From Alphaproteobacteria bacterium (GTDB lineage Bacteria > Pseudomonadota > Alphaproteobacteria > UBA11222): 53,399 bases of DNA. The position numbers and the translations under genes were made by a program. Below, piece after piece: positions 16,733 to 24,992 of this stretch. The stretch covers positions 1-53,399 of the forward strand of contig SHWM01000007.1 in NCBI GenBank assembly GCA_009693835.1. Reading direction: 5' to 3'. Position 1 is the first letter of the stretch. The number at the start of each line of letters is the position of its first letter. The notes beneath the pieces are model-generated. The model saw only the letters and a program-made list of their open reading frames with translations, did no database searches and was not told the DNA's origin.

Positions 16733-17140
16733 GTGACCCTGATCGTGGACGCCAGCGTGGCCCTGAAATGGGTGCTTGAAGAAGATGGCTCAGACGCGGC
16801 GCGGGCGCTTGTTGCTGATGAAGCGTTGGCCGCACCGGACCTGCTGTTTATCGAATGCGCCAATGTGCTATGGGTCAAGGCGCGTCGCGGCAATCTTTCC
16901 ATCGGTGACGCAAAAGCGGCCTATGCGGCGATTGAAGCCGTGCCAATCCGCGCCATTTCTACGTATTTGCATGCGGCGGCTGCACAAAGCATTGCTTTTG
17001 ATCTGGATCGGACTCCGTATGACAGCCTGTATCTGGCGGTGGCGATGGCAGAGAATGCAACACTGGTGAGTGCGGACGCGGTTTTTGTCAAAGCCGCATC
17101 CGCACACCCGCTCTATCGCAACTCTGTCCGGCTGCTTTAA
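16733..17140 (+). CDS. PIN-domain ribonuclease toxin (VapC/FitB type)
   Basis: 135-residue PIN-domain endoribonuclease. The four acidic metal-site residues are recognisable: D6 (IVDASVA), E41 (FIECANVLW), D96 (PYDSLYLAVA) and D114 (VSADAVF). It starts with GTG at 16733, downstream of the RHH antitoxin. Its stop codon overlaps the stop codon of the convergent amidohydrolase gene (the shared TTAA at 17137-17140), so no terminator separates them. VapC-family toxins cleave tRNA or rRNA; the target here is unknown. Confidence 0.88.
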   Translation: MTLIVDASVALKWVLEEDGSDAARALVADEALAAPDLLFIECANVLWVKARRGNLSIGDAKAAYAAIEAVPIRAISTYLHAAAAQSIAFDLDRTPYDSLYLAVAMAENATLVSADAVFVKAASAHPLYRNSVRLL

Positions 17141-18285
17141 CGCAACCCGAACAGTTTTTTGGCGTTGCCGCCCAGCACCGCCTGCTGGCGCGCCTCGGAC
17201 AGGCCCGACACGCTGTGGCGCACCTGCGGCACGCATTCCAGATAGCTGTCGATATGCGGATAGTCCGATCCCCACAGCACGCGGTCCTCGCCAACAATAT
17301 CCAGCACGGACGCAATGGTGCGTTCTTCCGGCTCGGCGCACAGCCATATGTTGCGACGGAAATAGTCGCTCGGCAGATCGAGCTTCAGCGGCGCCTGCCA
17401 TTTGAAGCGTTTGTACTTTTCATCCATGCGGTCCATCGCATAAGGGGCCCACCCGGCGCCCGCCTCGATGCTGCACACCTTCAGGCGCGGAAATTTGTCG
17501 AAGGTTCCGTCCAGCACCATGGCGACCAGGGCGGGCATCAGTTGCGACGCGCCGCCCATGGCGAAGGAAAAGGTCAGATTGAGTTCACCCGGATTGTACC
17601 AGTCGCCGGCAAAGCCGGTAACGATGCGCCGGGTGCGCACAATCACATGCGGCAGCAGCGGCACGCCCGCCTCCTCGATGCGCGCCCAGAGCGGATCAAA
17701 ATGCGGATGCGCGAAACCCTTGCGATCGACCCGTTCCGGCGGCAGGAATACGGCCTTGAACCCGCGCGCCAGATTGCGGTCCAGTTCCTTGACGGCGTTG
17801 GGGATGTCGCGCAGGTTCAGGTGCATCGCGATGATCATGCGGTTGCGGTCCGCCGCCTGAAAATCATACACCCAGTCATTATAGGCGCGGCAATAGGCGT
17901 TGGCGAGCGGCGCGTCGTCCTTGTCCCACAATATGCCGATGGTGGGCAGCATCAGGCCTGCGCTGACACCCCATTCGTCAAACAGCTTGATGCGTTCCGG
18001 CCCGAACATGCTGGCGGGCGGGGCGCTGTGCATATAACCCAGCTTGCCGCGCGGATCGAACAGTATGGCTGTATCCTCGCCTGCCCCGCCGATCGCGGCA
18101 AGCCGGTTGCGCATGATGATTTCGTCATCGACCCAAAGCTGCTCGATGCCATCTGCATCCGGCACAATGCGGATGGCGCGATCCTTGAATTTGGAATCGA
18201 GATAATTTTCCCACAGATCGGGCGGTTCCATCACATGGCTGTCCGCGTCAAAGAGATAATCTTCCTGTTTCTGTGCTAATGCCAT
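17137..18285 (-). CDS. amidohydrolase-2 family protein, tandem copy A
   Basis: TIM-barrel hydrolase/decarboxylase of the ACMSD-like Amidohydro_2 group, 382 residues. The first metal motif is DADSHVMEPP, where the usual HxH is replaced by DSH; later come PHFDPLW, PLLPHVIVRT, CSIEAGAGW and the C-terminal LWGSDYPHIDS with the conserved aspartate. It aligns without gaps to copy B (18521-19669) with about 57 differences by my count, roughly 85% identity. The GCCTCC-complement ribosome site precedes the ATG. Substrate unknown; such proteins often act on aromatic or cyclic acids. Confidence 0.85.
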   Translation of the reverse strand: MALAQKQEDYLFDADSHVMEPPDLWENYLDSKFKDRAIRIVPDADGIEQLWVDDEIIMRNRLAAIGGAGEDTAILFDPRGKLGYMHSAPPASMFGPERIKLFDEWGVSAGLMLPTIGILWDKDDAPLANAYCRAYNDWVYDFQAADRNRMIIAMHLNLRDIPNAVKELDRNLARGFKAVFLPPERVDRKGFAHPHFDPLWARIEEAGVPLLPHVIVRTRRIVTGFAGDWYNPGELNLTFSFAMGGASQLMPALVAMVLDGTFDKFPRLKVCSIEAGAGWAPYAMDRMDEKYKRFKWQAPLKLDLPSDYFRRNIWLCAEPEERTIASVLDIVGEDRVLWGSDYPHIDSYLECVPQVRHSVSGLSEARQQAVLGGNAKKLFGLR

Positions 18286-18520
18286 GACGGCCTCCCGGTT
18301 GGAAAATATTCACTCCGCGGGCCCCGCAACCCGTGTTGATGGGCCTATGACGCCAAGCCTAGCATAGGATTAAGGCGGCGCATGATGATTTTAGATTCAG
18401 TCTATGCGTCGCCCCCACAGCGGCCCTTCCCACCGGGGGAGGGGTGAGAATAGGGCAATAATTGCACTTCTCTATATGTGAATCAGAATCGTACAGAAGC
18501 AGCAATTTTGTATTTATCCC

Positions 18521-19669
18521 CTACGCAATCCCGAACAGTTTCTTGGCGTTGCCGCCCAGCACCGCCTGGCGGCGCACCTCGGACAGGCCCGCCACGCTGT
18601 GGCGGATCATCGACACCGCCTCCAGATCGCTGTCGATATGCGGATAGTCCGAACCCCACAACACGCGGTCCTCGCCCAGAATGTCGAGCACCGAGGCAAT
18701 GGTGCGCTCTTCCGGCTCGGCGACGGCCCAGATGTTGCGGCGGAAATAATCGCTCGGCAGATCCAGCTTCAGCGTGTGCTGCCATTTGAACCGCTTGTAT
18801 TTTTCATCCATGCGGTCCATCGCATAGGGCACCCAGCCGGCGCCCGCCTCGATGCTGCACACCTTGAGGCGCGGAAATTTGTCGAAGGTTCCGTCCAGCA
18901 CCATGGCGACCAGGGCTGGCATCAGCTGCGACGCCCCGCCCATGGCGAAGGAAAAGGTCAGGTTGACCTGACCGGCATTGTACCAGTCGCCGGCAAAGCC
19001 GGTCACGAGGCGCTGCGTGCGCACGATCACATGCGGCAGCAGCGGCACGCCCGCTTCCTCGATGCGCGCCCACAGCGGATCAAAATGCGGATGCGCGAAG
19101 CCCTTGCCATCGACCCGTTCCGGCGGCAGGAACACGCCCTTGAACCCGCGCGCCAGATTGCGGTCCAGTTCCCTGATCGCATTGGGAATGTCACGCAGAT
19201 TCAGATGCGCCGCGATGACCATGCGGTTGCGGTCGGGCGCCTGAAAATCATACACCCAGTCATTGTAGGCGCGGCAATAGGCATTGGCGAGCGGCGCGTC
19301 GTCCTTGTCCCACAGAATGCCGATGGTGGGCAGCACCAGCCCGCCGCCCAGGCCCCAATCCTCATACAGTTTGATACGTTCCCTTCCGTCCATGCTGGCG
19401 GGCGGCGCACTGTCCATGTAAGTCAGTTTTCCCAGCGGATTGAGCAATTGGGAGGTGTCCATGCCAACGCCGCCTATGGCGGCAAGCCGGTTGCGCATGA
19501 TGATCTCGCCATCGACCCAGAGCTGTTCGATGCCGCCGCCGTCCTTTGTGATGCGGATGGCGCGGTCCTTGAAGGCGCTTTCGAGGTAATTATCCCACAT
19601 ATCGGGCGGCTCCAGAACATGGCTGTCCGCGTCAAAGAGATAATCTTCCTGTTTCTGTGCCAGCGCCAT
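18521..19669 (-). CDS. amidohydrolase-2 family protein, tandem copy B
   Basis: Paralogue of the gene at 17137-18285, also 382 residues, with the same DADSHVLEPPD start motif, PHFDPLW, CSIEAGAGW and LWGSDYPHIDS. The start at 19669 (MALAQKQEDY) is chosen because GGGAGG precedes it by about 5 bases and because it matches copy A; the open frame extends 56 codons further upstream without support. Differences from copy A cluster at residues 40-110 and near the C-terminus, while residues around 230-275 are identical. This suggests a recent duplication with divergence at the substrate-facing loops, or gene conversion in the middle. Confidence 0.85.
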   Translation of the reverse strand: MALAQKQEDYLFDADSHVLEPPDMWDNYLESAFKDRAIRITKDGGGIEQLWVDGEIIMRNRLAAIGGVGMDTSQLLNPLGKLTYMDSAPPASMDGRERIKLYEDWGLGGGLVLPTIGILWDKDDAPLANAYCRAYNDWVYDFQAPDRNRMVIAAHLNLRDIPNAIRELDRNLARGFKGVFLPPERVDGKGFAHPHFDPLWARIEEAGVPLLPHVIVRTQRLVTGFAGDWYNAGQVNLTFSFAMGGASQLMPALVAMVLDGTFDKFPRLKVCSIEAGAGWVPYAMDRMDEKYKRFKWQHTLKLDLPSDYFRRNIWAVAEPEERTIASVLDILGEDRVLWGSDYPHIDSDLEAVSMIRHSVAGLSEVRRQAVLGGNAKKLFGIA

Positions 19670-19852
19670 GAGGGCCTCCCTGTAGCAATTAACCATGCCC
19701 GCATCCTGTCGCGCTGCATGGGGGCTAATAAAACCGAACCTAGCATAGAAATTTCGCGGTGCAAGATTAACGGTGTGAATAGTTTTGCGGACAGGGCTTG
19801 CGCGGGTGCGCCGCGCCTGTAATCTGGCAGACATCAAGACAAGGAGAATTTT

Positions 19853-21232
19853 ATGTTGCCACTGTTCGTATCCGGCCGTGACGCCCGGACAATCCCCGTC
19901 TGGCCGGTAGACACAGCAGGTCTGGAGGGCTGGCTGGCGGCGCAGCCGGCGACTGCCGCCGCCTGGGCGCGCACCAGCCAGTTCCGGGCGCAGGCCGGGC
20001 AGGTGTTGAAAATACCGTCCGCGAACGGGGAACTGGCGGCCACTGCCTTTGGCCTGGGCGAAGGCGGCGATCCGCTACTATGGCGCGCGCTGCCCGAGGC
20101 TTTGGGGCCGGGAACCTATGCCATCGAAGGTAGGATGACAGAGGATACGGCCCGGATGGCGGCGCTTGCCTGGGCGCTGGGTTCCTACCGGTATGAACGG
20201 TACAAGAAGCCGGTTAAAGCCGACGCGCAGCCGCAACTGGTGCTGCCGGATGGCGTGGACGGCGATGACGCCAGCCGGATTGCGGAAGGGGTGTTCCTGG
20301 CCCGCGATCTGATCAATACGCCTGCCAATGACATGGGACCGCAGGAATTGAGCGATGCGGCGGCGGCGCTGGCGCAACGTCACGGCGCGGCGCTGCATAT
20401 TCTGGCCGGGGAGGCGTTGCTGCACCATAATTACCCGATGATCCATGCGGTTGGAAAGGCCAGCGTGCGGCCGCCCCGGCTGCTGGATATGCGCTGGGGT
20501 GATGTGAATGCGCCCAGGGTGACGCTGGTCGGCAAGGGGGTGGTGTTTGACAGCGGGGGGCTGGATCTCAAGCCCAGCGACGGCATGCGCCTGATGAAAA
20601 AGGATATGGGGGGTGCGGCCAATGTGCTGGGGCTGGCCCATATGATCATGGGCGCGGGCCTGAAGCTGCGCCTCAGGGTGCTGATACCCGTGGCGGAAAA
20701 CGCCGTGGCGGGCAATGCCTTCCGGCCGGGTGATATCCTCAACAGCCGCAAGGGGCTGACGGTGGAGATTGGCAATACCGACGCCGAGGGGCGCCTTATC
20801 CTCGCTGACGCCTTGACCGAGGGGGCGTCCGAGCAACCCGAATATCTTTTTGATCTGGCGACCCTGACCGGCGCGGCGCGTACCGCATTGGGAGCAGAAA
20901 TTCCGCCGTTTTTCACCCCGGATGATGCGCTGGCGGCGCAGCTTTCCCTCTGTTCGCAACGGGTGGCCGATCCGCTGTGGCGGCTGCCCCTCTGGCAACC
21001 TTACGCCAGAGGGCTTGAAAGCGGCATCGCGGATGTCAACAATGTCACCGAAGGCGGCATGGCGGGGGCGATCACGGCGGCTCTGTTTTTACAAAAATTC
21101 GTGGAGGGCGCGCGGGTCTGGGCGCATTTCGACATCTATGCCTGGAATGCAAAGGCCGGGCCGGGACAGAAAGCGGGCGGCGAAGCCATGGCGATCCGGG
21201 CCCTGTATGCCCTGTTGCGCGATCGTTTCTGA
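19853..21232 (+). CDS. leucyl aminopeptidase family (M17) metallopeptidase
   Basis: Cytosolic di-metal aminopeptidase that trims N-terminal residues from peptides. The C-terminal catalytic domain is complete: VGKGVVFDSGGLDLKPSDGM and MKKDMGGAANVLG with the lysine and aspartate ligands, and the M17 signature NTDAEGRLILADAL. The N-terminal domain is short, as in the alphaproteobacterial group usually named leucyl aminopeptidase family protein (459 residues). A good terminator follows at 21249-21267. The neighbouring MarR - NlpC/P60 pair is a frequent companion in this class of bacteria. Confidence 0.93.
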   Translation: MLPLFVSGRDARTIPVWPVDTAGLEGWLAAQPATAAAWARTSQFRAQAGQVLKIPSANGELAATAFGLGEGGDPLLWRALPEALGPGTYAIEGRMTEDTARMAALAWALGSYRYERYKKPVKADAQPQLVLPDGVDGDDASRIAEGVFLARDLINTPANDMGPQELSDAAAALAQRHGAALHILAGEALLHHNYPMIHAVGKASVRPPRLLDMRWGDVNAPRVTLVGKGVVFDSGGLDLKPSDGMRLMKKDMGGAANVLGLAHMIMGAGLKLRLRVLIPVAENAVAGNAFRPGDILNSRKGLTVEIGNTDAEGRLILADALTEGASEQPEYLFDLATLTGAARTALGAEIPPFFTPDDALAAQLSLCSQRVADPLWRLPLWQPYARGLESGIADVNNVTEGGMAGAITAALFLQKFVEGARVWAHFDIYAWNAKAGPGQKAGGEAMAIRALYALLRDRF

Positions 21233-21248
21233 TCAGGAATAATATCTG

Positions 21249-21267
21249 GCCGGGAGCCGGCTTTTTT
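21249..21267 (+). terminator. Rho-independent terminator after the M17 aminopeptidase
   Basis: GCCGG (21249-21253), loop GAG, CCGGC (21257-21261) and six T (21262-21267). The stem is short but fully paired GC and directly followed by the T-run, 17 bases after the aminopeptidase stop. Confidence 0.7.
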
Positions 21268-21277
21268 GCAGCAGGAT

Positions 21278-21299
21278 AGCAGCGGGATAGCAGCGGGAT
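21278..21299 (+). repeat. tandem 11-mer AGCAGCGGGAT before the MarR gene
   Basis: Two perfect head-to-tail copies of AGCAGCGGGAT (21278-21288 and 21289-21299), preceded by a shorter relative (AGCAGGAT). The second copy ends 2 bases before the ATG, so GCGGGAT may serve as a weak ribosome site; copy-number change would not alter the frame because it lies outside the gene. Confidence 0.6.
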
Positions 21300-21301
21300 A
21301 A

Positions 21302-21646
21302 ATGACAGTCGAATTCACCACGAATCAGGCGCTGCAATTGTGGCGCACGACGCTCGTTGATTCCGTGCGCGCCGATGGGCCGGATTTGAGCGCCCGGCAG
21401 ATGGCGATTCTGTTGATCATCTATGGCGAGCCGCCGCCGCATACGGTGCGGGGGCTTGCAGCACGACTGAACATTTCGAAGCCCGCGGTCACACGCGCGC
21501 TTGACACCATGGGCCGTCTGGATTTTACCCGCCGCAAACGCGATGAGGCCGATGGCCGCAATGTTCTGTTGCAGCGCACGAGCAAGGGATCGGTATTTCT
21601 GAGCGAGTTTGCAGACATTGTTAAGTCGCAGGCGGCCAGGCTGTGA
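21302..21646 (+). CDS. MarR family winged-helix regulator
   Basis: A 114-residue small MarR-type regulator. The winged-helix core is clear: SARQMAILLIIYGEPPPHTV, RGLAARLNISKPAVTRALDT (recognition helix) and the wing RRKRDEADGRNVLLQ. Its stop overlaps the start of the NlpC/P60 gene by 4 bases (GTGA), so the two are translated together and probably regulated together. Compared with usual MarR proteins (about 140-150 residues) it has short dimerisation helices. Confidence 0.88.
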   Translation: MTVEFTTNQALQLWRTTLVDSVRADGPDLSARQMAILLIIYGEPPPHTVRGLAARLNISKPAVTRALDTMGRLDFTRRKRDEADGRNVLLQRTSKGSVFLSEFADIVKSQAARL

Positions 21647-22422
21647 GTTCTTCCGCAGACAAATTATTATTGCGGGTCGTCACGGGTTCGGCGGATCTGC
21701 GCCGGGAACCCGCCAATGATGCGCCACTGGACACCCAGATGCTGTTTGGCGAATTGTTCTCTGTTATCGAGGAAAAAGAGGGCTGGGCTAAAGGCGAGGC
21801 GGTTCTGGATAAATATCCGGGCTATGTGCGGCGCGACACGCTGGGCCCTATCGGGCCGTTGCCGACACATATTGTTCGTGTGCAACGTAGTTTTGTCTAT
21901 CAGAGCCCGGACCTGAAGTCGCCAGTTCTGCACTGGCTCGGCATGAACGCCAAGCTGGCGTTGCGGGCCTATGAAAATGGCTTCAGCCAGATTGAAGACG
22001 CAGGCTGGATTTTTTCCGTGCATACGTCACAGGTGGGCGCCTTTGCCGAGGATTTTGTCAGCGTGGCGGAAGGCTTTCTGGGAACGCCCTATCTTTGGGG
22101 TGGCCGCGATGGCCTGGGCCTTGATTGCTCGGGCCTTTTGCAGACGGCGCTGCTTGCTGCGGGTATGGGTTGCCCGCGAGATACCTGGCAGCAGGTGGCG
22201 CTGGGGGAGGCGCGGGCTATGGACATCCACGCCCTGCAACGCGGAGATCTGATTTTCTGGAAGGGCCATGTCGGCATGATGCGCGACGCCGCCACCCTGC
22301 TGCACGCCAACGCCTTTCATATGCAGGCAGTCAGCGAACCCCTGATTGACGCGCAGCGGCGGATCGCGCAGTCGGGGAGCGAAATCACCGCCATCCGCCG
22401 CCTGCCGCGTCTGGGCGGGTAA
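21643..22422 (+). CDS. NlpC/P60 family peptidoglycan hydrolase with SH3-like domain
   Basis: Cysteine peptidase of family C40 (dipeptidyl-peptidase VI-like), which cleaves peptidoglycan stem peptides. An SH3-like part at about residues 10-125 (AVLDKYPGYVRRDTLGP) precedes the catalytic domain: GTPYLWGGRDGLGLDCSG with C162, GHVGMM with H209 and LLHANAFHM with H221. No signal peptide is seen, which suits a cytosolic murein-peptide recycling role as in DPP VI. The start is GTG at 21643, overlapping marR. The pairing with an aminopeptidase upstream fits breakdown of murein peptides (inference). Confidence 0.9.
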   Translation: MSSSADKLLLRVVTGSADLRREPANDAPLDTQMLFGELFSVIEEKEGWAKGEAVLDKYPGYVRRDTLGPIGPLPTHIVRVQRSFVYQSPDLKSPVLHWLGMNAKLALRAYENGFSQIEDAGWIFSVHTSQVGAFAEDFVSVAEGFLGTPYLWGGRDGLGLDCSGLLQTALLAAGMGCPRDTWQQVALGEARAMDIHALQRGDLIFWKGHVGMMRDAATLLHANAFHMQAVSEPLIDAQRRIAQSGSEITAIRRLPRLGG

Positions 22423-22514
22423 CGGAATTATTTTGGCTTTTTCTTCTGTCTAGCCCTTACGCGTGGATTGCGGATATCCCATGGATGCAAAAACTCGGCC
22501 AATAGGCAAGATTA

Positions 22515-22543
22515 TTGACTTATCATAAGACCGGCCATAAGAT
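22515..22543 (+). promoter_or_regulatory. possible promoter of the Fic gene
   Basis: TTGACT (22515-22520) and TAAGAT (22538-22543) are 17 bases apart in an AT-rich gap. A TATAAT also occurs at 22564-22569 without a good -35 at the right distance. Four GGCCA-containing motifs (near 22496, 22531, 22543 and 22609) lie around it and may be binding sites. Confidence 0.35.
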
Positions 22544-22621
22544 TGGCCAAACATCTTTTATGATATAATATTATTGTTTATAAACAAGTGTTTAAATAGG
22601 AAAGTAATCGGCCAATTTGCC

Positions 22622-23872
22622 ATGATTGACACCCTTCATCGGATCGAGCCAACGCGCCTCGGGGATGTGCCCGAAGTCCTTTCGGATGTTGTCGCTGAGA
22701 TTGCAGCAGCCTCGGCAAAACTGGAAATAGCGCTGCATCCCCGAACTGCGGCCAGTCTCGCACAAATGGTGCGGATCATGAATGCATATTACAGCAATCT
22801 TATAGAGGGGCATTATACAAGGCCTCGTGACATTGAGCAGGCTCTGAATGGCGGCCCTGATAGAGGGGAACATGCTCCTGAAACATCACAAATTGAACCT
22901 GCCCTTGCCGGGCAATATGCTGATACGCCGAGCAGACCCAGCCTTTTAATTGAGGCCGTTGCCCATGTTCGGGTGCAGCAAGAAGTTGACCGACTTAACG
23001 CGGGAGGGCGATTACCCGAACCGGCGTTGCCTGACTTTATCCGATGGCTTCATCGTGAGTTCTATCGAGGGGCTACTGACGAGACGCTTCGCATTAGAGG
23101 CAACGGCCGCTCGTTCTTAATTTCCCCCGGCGAATGGCGTTCGGGGCCCGGGCATGATGTCGCTGTTGGCCGACACCAGCCGCCTGCCAGTGATCAGGTG
23201 GAAAGGTTTATGACATATTTCGCGGAACGCTACCATTTCGGCCAATTGGGCAAGGCTGCTCGCATCTTGGCCATTCCAGCGGCACATCATCGCTTCAATT
23301 TCATTCATCCCTTTCCGGATGGTAATGGACGTGTAAGCCGACTTATGAGCCACGCCATGGCGCATGCGGCCGGCATCGGCTCCCACGGGCTTTGGTCGAG
23401 TTCGCGTGGACTCGCTCGTGGTCTCGAAAGCCGGGGTGACTACAAGCGCTTTCTGGATCACGCCGATATGCCGCGCCAGGGCGATCTGGATGGACGTGGA
23501 AATCTTTCGTTAGGCGCATTGGTGGATTTCACTTTGTGGTTTCTCAAGGTCTGTCTCGACCAGGTGACATTCATGTCCGGCCTGTTCGAAATCAACACTC
23601 TCGCACGTCGGCTCGCGATCTATGTTGAGCGTAGCGAGAACCTGAGACCAGAAACATTATCACTTTTGGAAGAAGCGCTCATTCGTGGCGAGTTTGATAG
23701 AGGACAGGCTTCACGCATTACTCGCTTACCCGAAAGAACGGCGCGCCGTGTGCTCAACGCAGTCCTTGATGAAGGGCTGTTAGCTTCAGATACCCCGAAA
23801 GGCCCTGTTTCGATTCGTTTTCCGGTAAAGACGCAGGATATTTTGTTCCCGCGTCTGTTCTCAGAGTCATGA
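22622..23872 (+). CDS. Fic family protein, self-inhibited class II type
   Basis: Probable AMP-transferase that modifies a protein hydroxyl group. The core motif HPFPDGNGR starts at H229, and an N-terminal inhibitory motif of the (S/T)xxxE(G/N) type is seen at S58-NLI-E62-G63, so it is expected to be self-restrained and not to need a separate antitoxin. A C-terminal winged-helix-like stretch (GQASRITRLPERTARRVLNA) follows, as in many Fic proteins. The ATG at 22622 (MIDTLHRIEP) is chosen over an upstream TTG at 22574. Codon use looks less GC-biased than in the neighbours, and the flanks are AT-rich, which points to acquisition. Confidence 0.9.
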   Translation: MIDTLHRIEPTRLGDVPEVLSDVVAEIAAASAKLEIALHPRTAASLAQMVRIMNAYYSNLIEGHYTRPRDIEQALNGGPDRGEHAPETSQIEPALAGQYADTPSRPSLLIEAVAHVRVQQEVDRLNAGGRLPEPALPDFIRWLHREFYRGATDETLRIRGNGRSFLISPGEWRSGPGHDVAVGRHQPPASDQVERFMTYFAERYHFGQLGKAARILAIPAAHHRFNFIHPFPDGNGRVSRLMSHAMAHAAGIGSHGLWSSSRGLARGLESRGDYKRFLDHADMPRQGDLDGRGNLSLGALVDFTLWFLKVCLDQVTFMSGLFEINTLARRLAIYVERSENLRPETLSLLEEALIRGEFDRGQASRITRLPERTARRVLNAVLDEGLLASDTPKGPVSIRFPVKTQDILFPRLFSES

Positions 23873-23989
23873 ATGCAGAGAAATATCCCGCCACTCGCGC
23901 CGTCGCATTAATGGAATATTGTCGATTGGCCAGTTCCACTTACGATATATAGGTACCTAATTGAACCAATAGGATTGACGAAATCGAAT

Positions 23990-24988
23990 ATGCAGAATTA
24001 TTCACACCACCTATGCGTCGCGCCGATGATGGACTGGACGGACCGGTTTGACCGGTACTTCCTGCGCCTTTTGTCGCGCCATGTCCGGCTCTATACCGAG
24101 ATGGTGACGGCCAATGCCGTTCTGTTTGGTGACAGAAAGCGCCTGCTGGGCTTCGATGCGGCGGAACATCCCCTGGCGTTGCAGCTTGGCGGCAGCGAAC
24201 CCGCCGCGCTGGCGGAGGCCGCGAAAATTGGCGCGGATTTTGGCTATGATGAAATCAATCTGAATGTGGGGTGCCCCAGCGACCGGGTGCAGTCCGGCCG
24301 CTTCGGCGCCTGCCTGATGGCGGAACCGGAGCTGGTGGCGCGCTGCATCGCCGCCATGCGCGCCGCCGTGCCGCATCTGCCGGTGACCGTGAAATGCCGC
24401 ATCGGCGTTGACCAGCAGGTACCGGAGGAAGTTCTGCCCCGCTTCATCGCCACGCTGCGCGATGCAGGCTGCGAGGTGTTTATCATTCATGCGCGCATGG
24501 CCTGGCTGCAAGGGCTGAGCCCGAAACAGAACCGCGATGTGCCACCGTTGGATTATCCGCTGGCGCACCGGATGAAGGCGGCCTTTCCGGCGCTAAGTTT
24601 CGTTCTGAATGGTGGTCTGCGTTCGCTGGAGGAGGCGGAACCGCACCTGAACCATATGGATGGGGTGATGCTGGGCCGTGCGGCCTATCAAAACCCCTAT
24701 CTTCTGGCAATGGCCGATGGCCGCCTGTTTGGCTGTGACGTGCCGCCCCTGTCGCGCGTGGAAATTGTGAAGCGTCTGCTGCCATGGGCGGAACGCGAGG
24801 TGGCCCATGGTGTGCCGCTGCATTGCATCACCCGGCATATTCTTGGCCTGTTTCAGGGACAGCCGGGCGCCAAAGCCTGGCGGCGGCATCTGAGCGAAAA
24901 CGCGCACCGGCCCGGCGCCGGCGTGGAGGTCATCCGGGAAGCACTCGCCAGCGTCCTTGACCCCGATATCGCGCGGCTGGCGGCCTGA
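23990..24988 (+). CDS. dusA: tRNA-dihydrouridine(20/20a) synthase
   Basis: FMN-dependent reductase that makes dihydrouridine in the tRNA D-loop. The N-terminus reads CVAPMMDWTDRFDRYFLRLL, followed by EMVTANAVLFGDR, LQLGGSEPAALA and the catalytic-cysteine stretch INLNVGCPSDRVQSGRFGAC; this set is specific to the DusA branch. 332 residues from the ATG at 23990. A TTG at 23975 is in frame with an AGGA immediately in front, too close to be useful. The TSUP permease gene begins 5 bases after the stop. Confidence 0.94.
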   Translation: MQNYSHHLCVAPMMDWTDRFDRYFLRLLSRHVRLYTEMVTANAVLFGDRKRLLGFDAAEHPLALQLGGSEPAALAEAAKIGADFGYDEINLNVGCPSDRVQSGRFGACLMAEPELVARCIAAMRAAVPHLPVTVKCRIGVDQQVPEEVLPRFIATLRDAGCEVFIIHARMAWLQGLSPKQNRDVPPLDYPLAHRMKAAFPALSFVLNGGLRSLEEAEPHLNHMDGVMLGRAAYQNPYLLAMADGRLFGCDVPPLSRVEIVKRLLPWAEREVAHGVPLHCITRHILGLFQGQPGAKAWRRHLSENAHRPGAGVEVIREALASVLDPDIARLAA

Positions 24989-24992
24989 TAGG

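Noticed and set aside
18599..19822. 407-codon plus-strand open frame opposite amidohydrolase copy B
   Set aside because: A similar mirror frame exists opposite copy A (17215-18279); both follow from the codon pattern of the real genes and show no recognisable domain.
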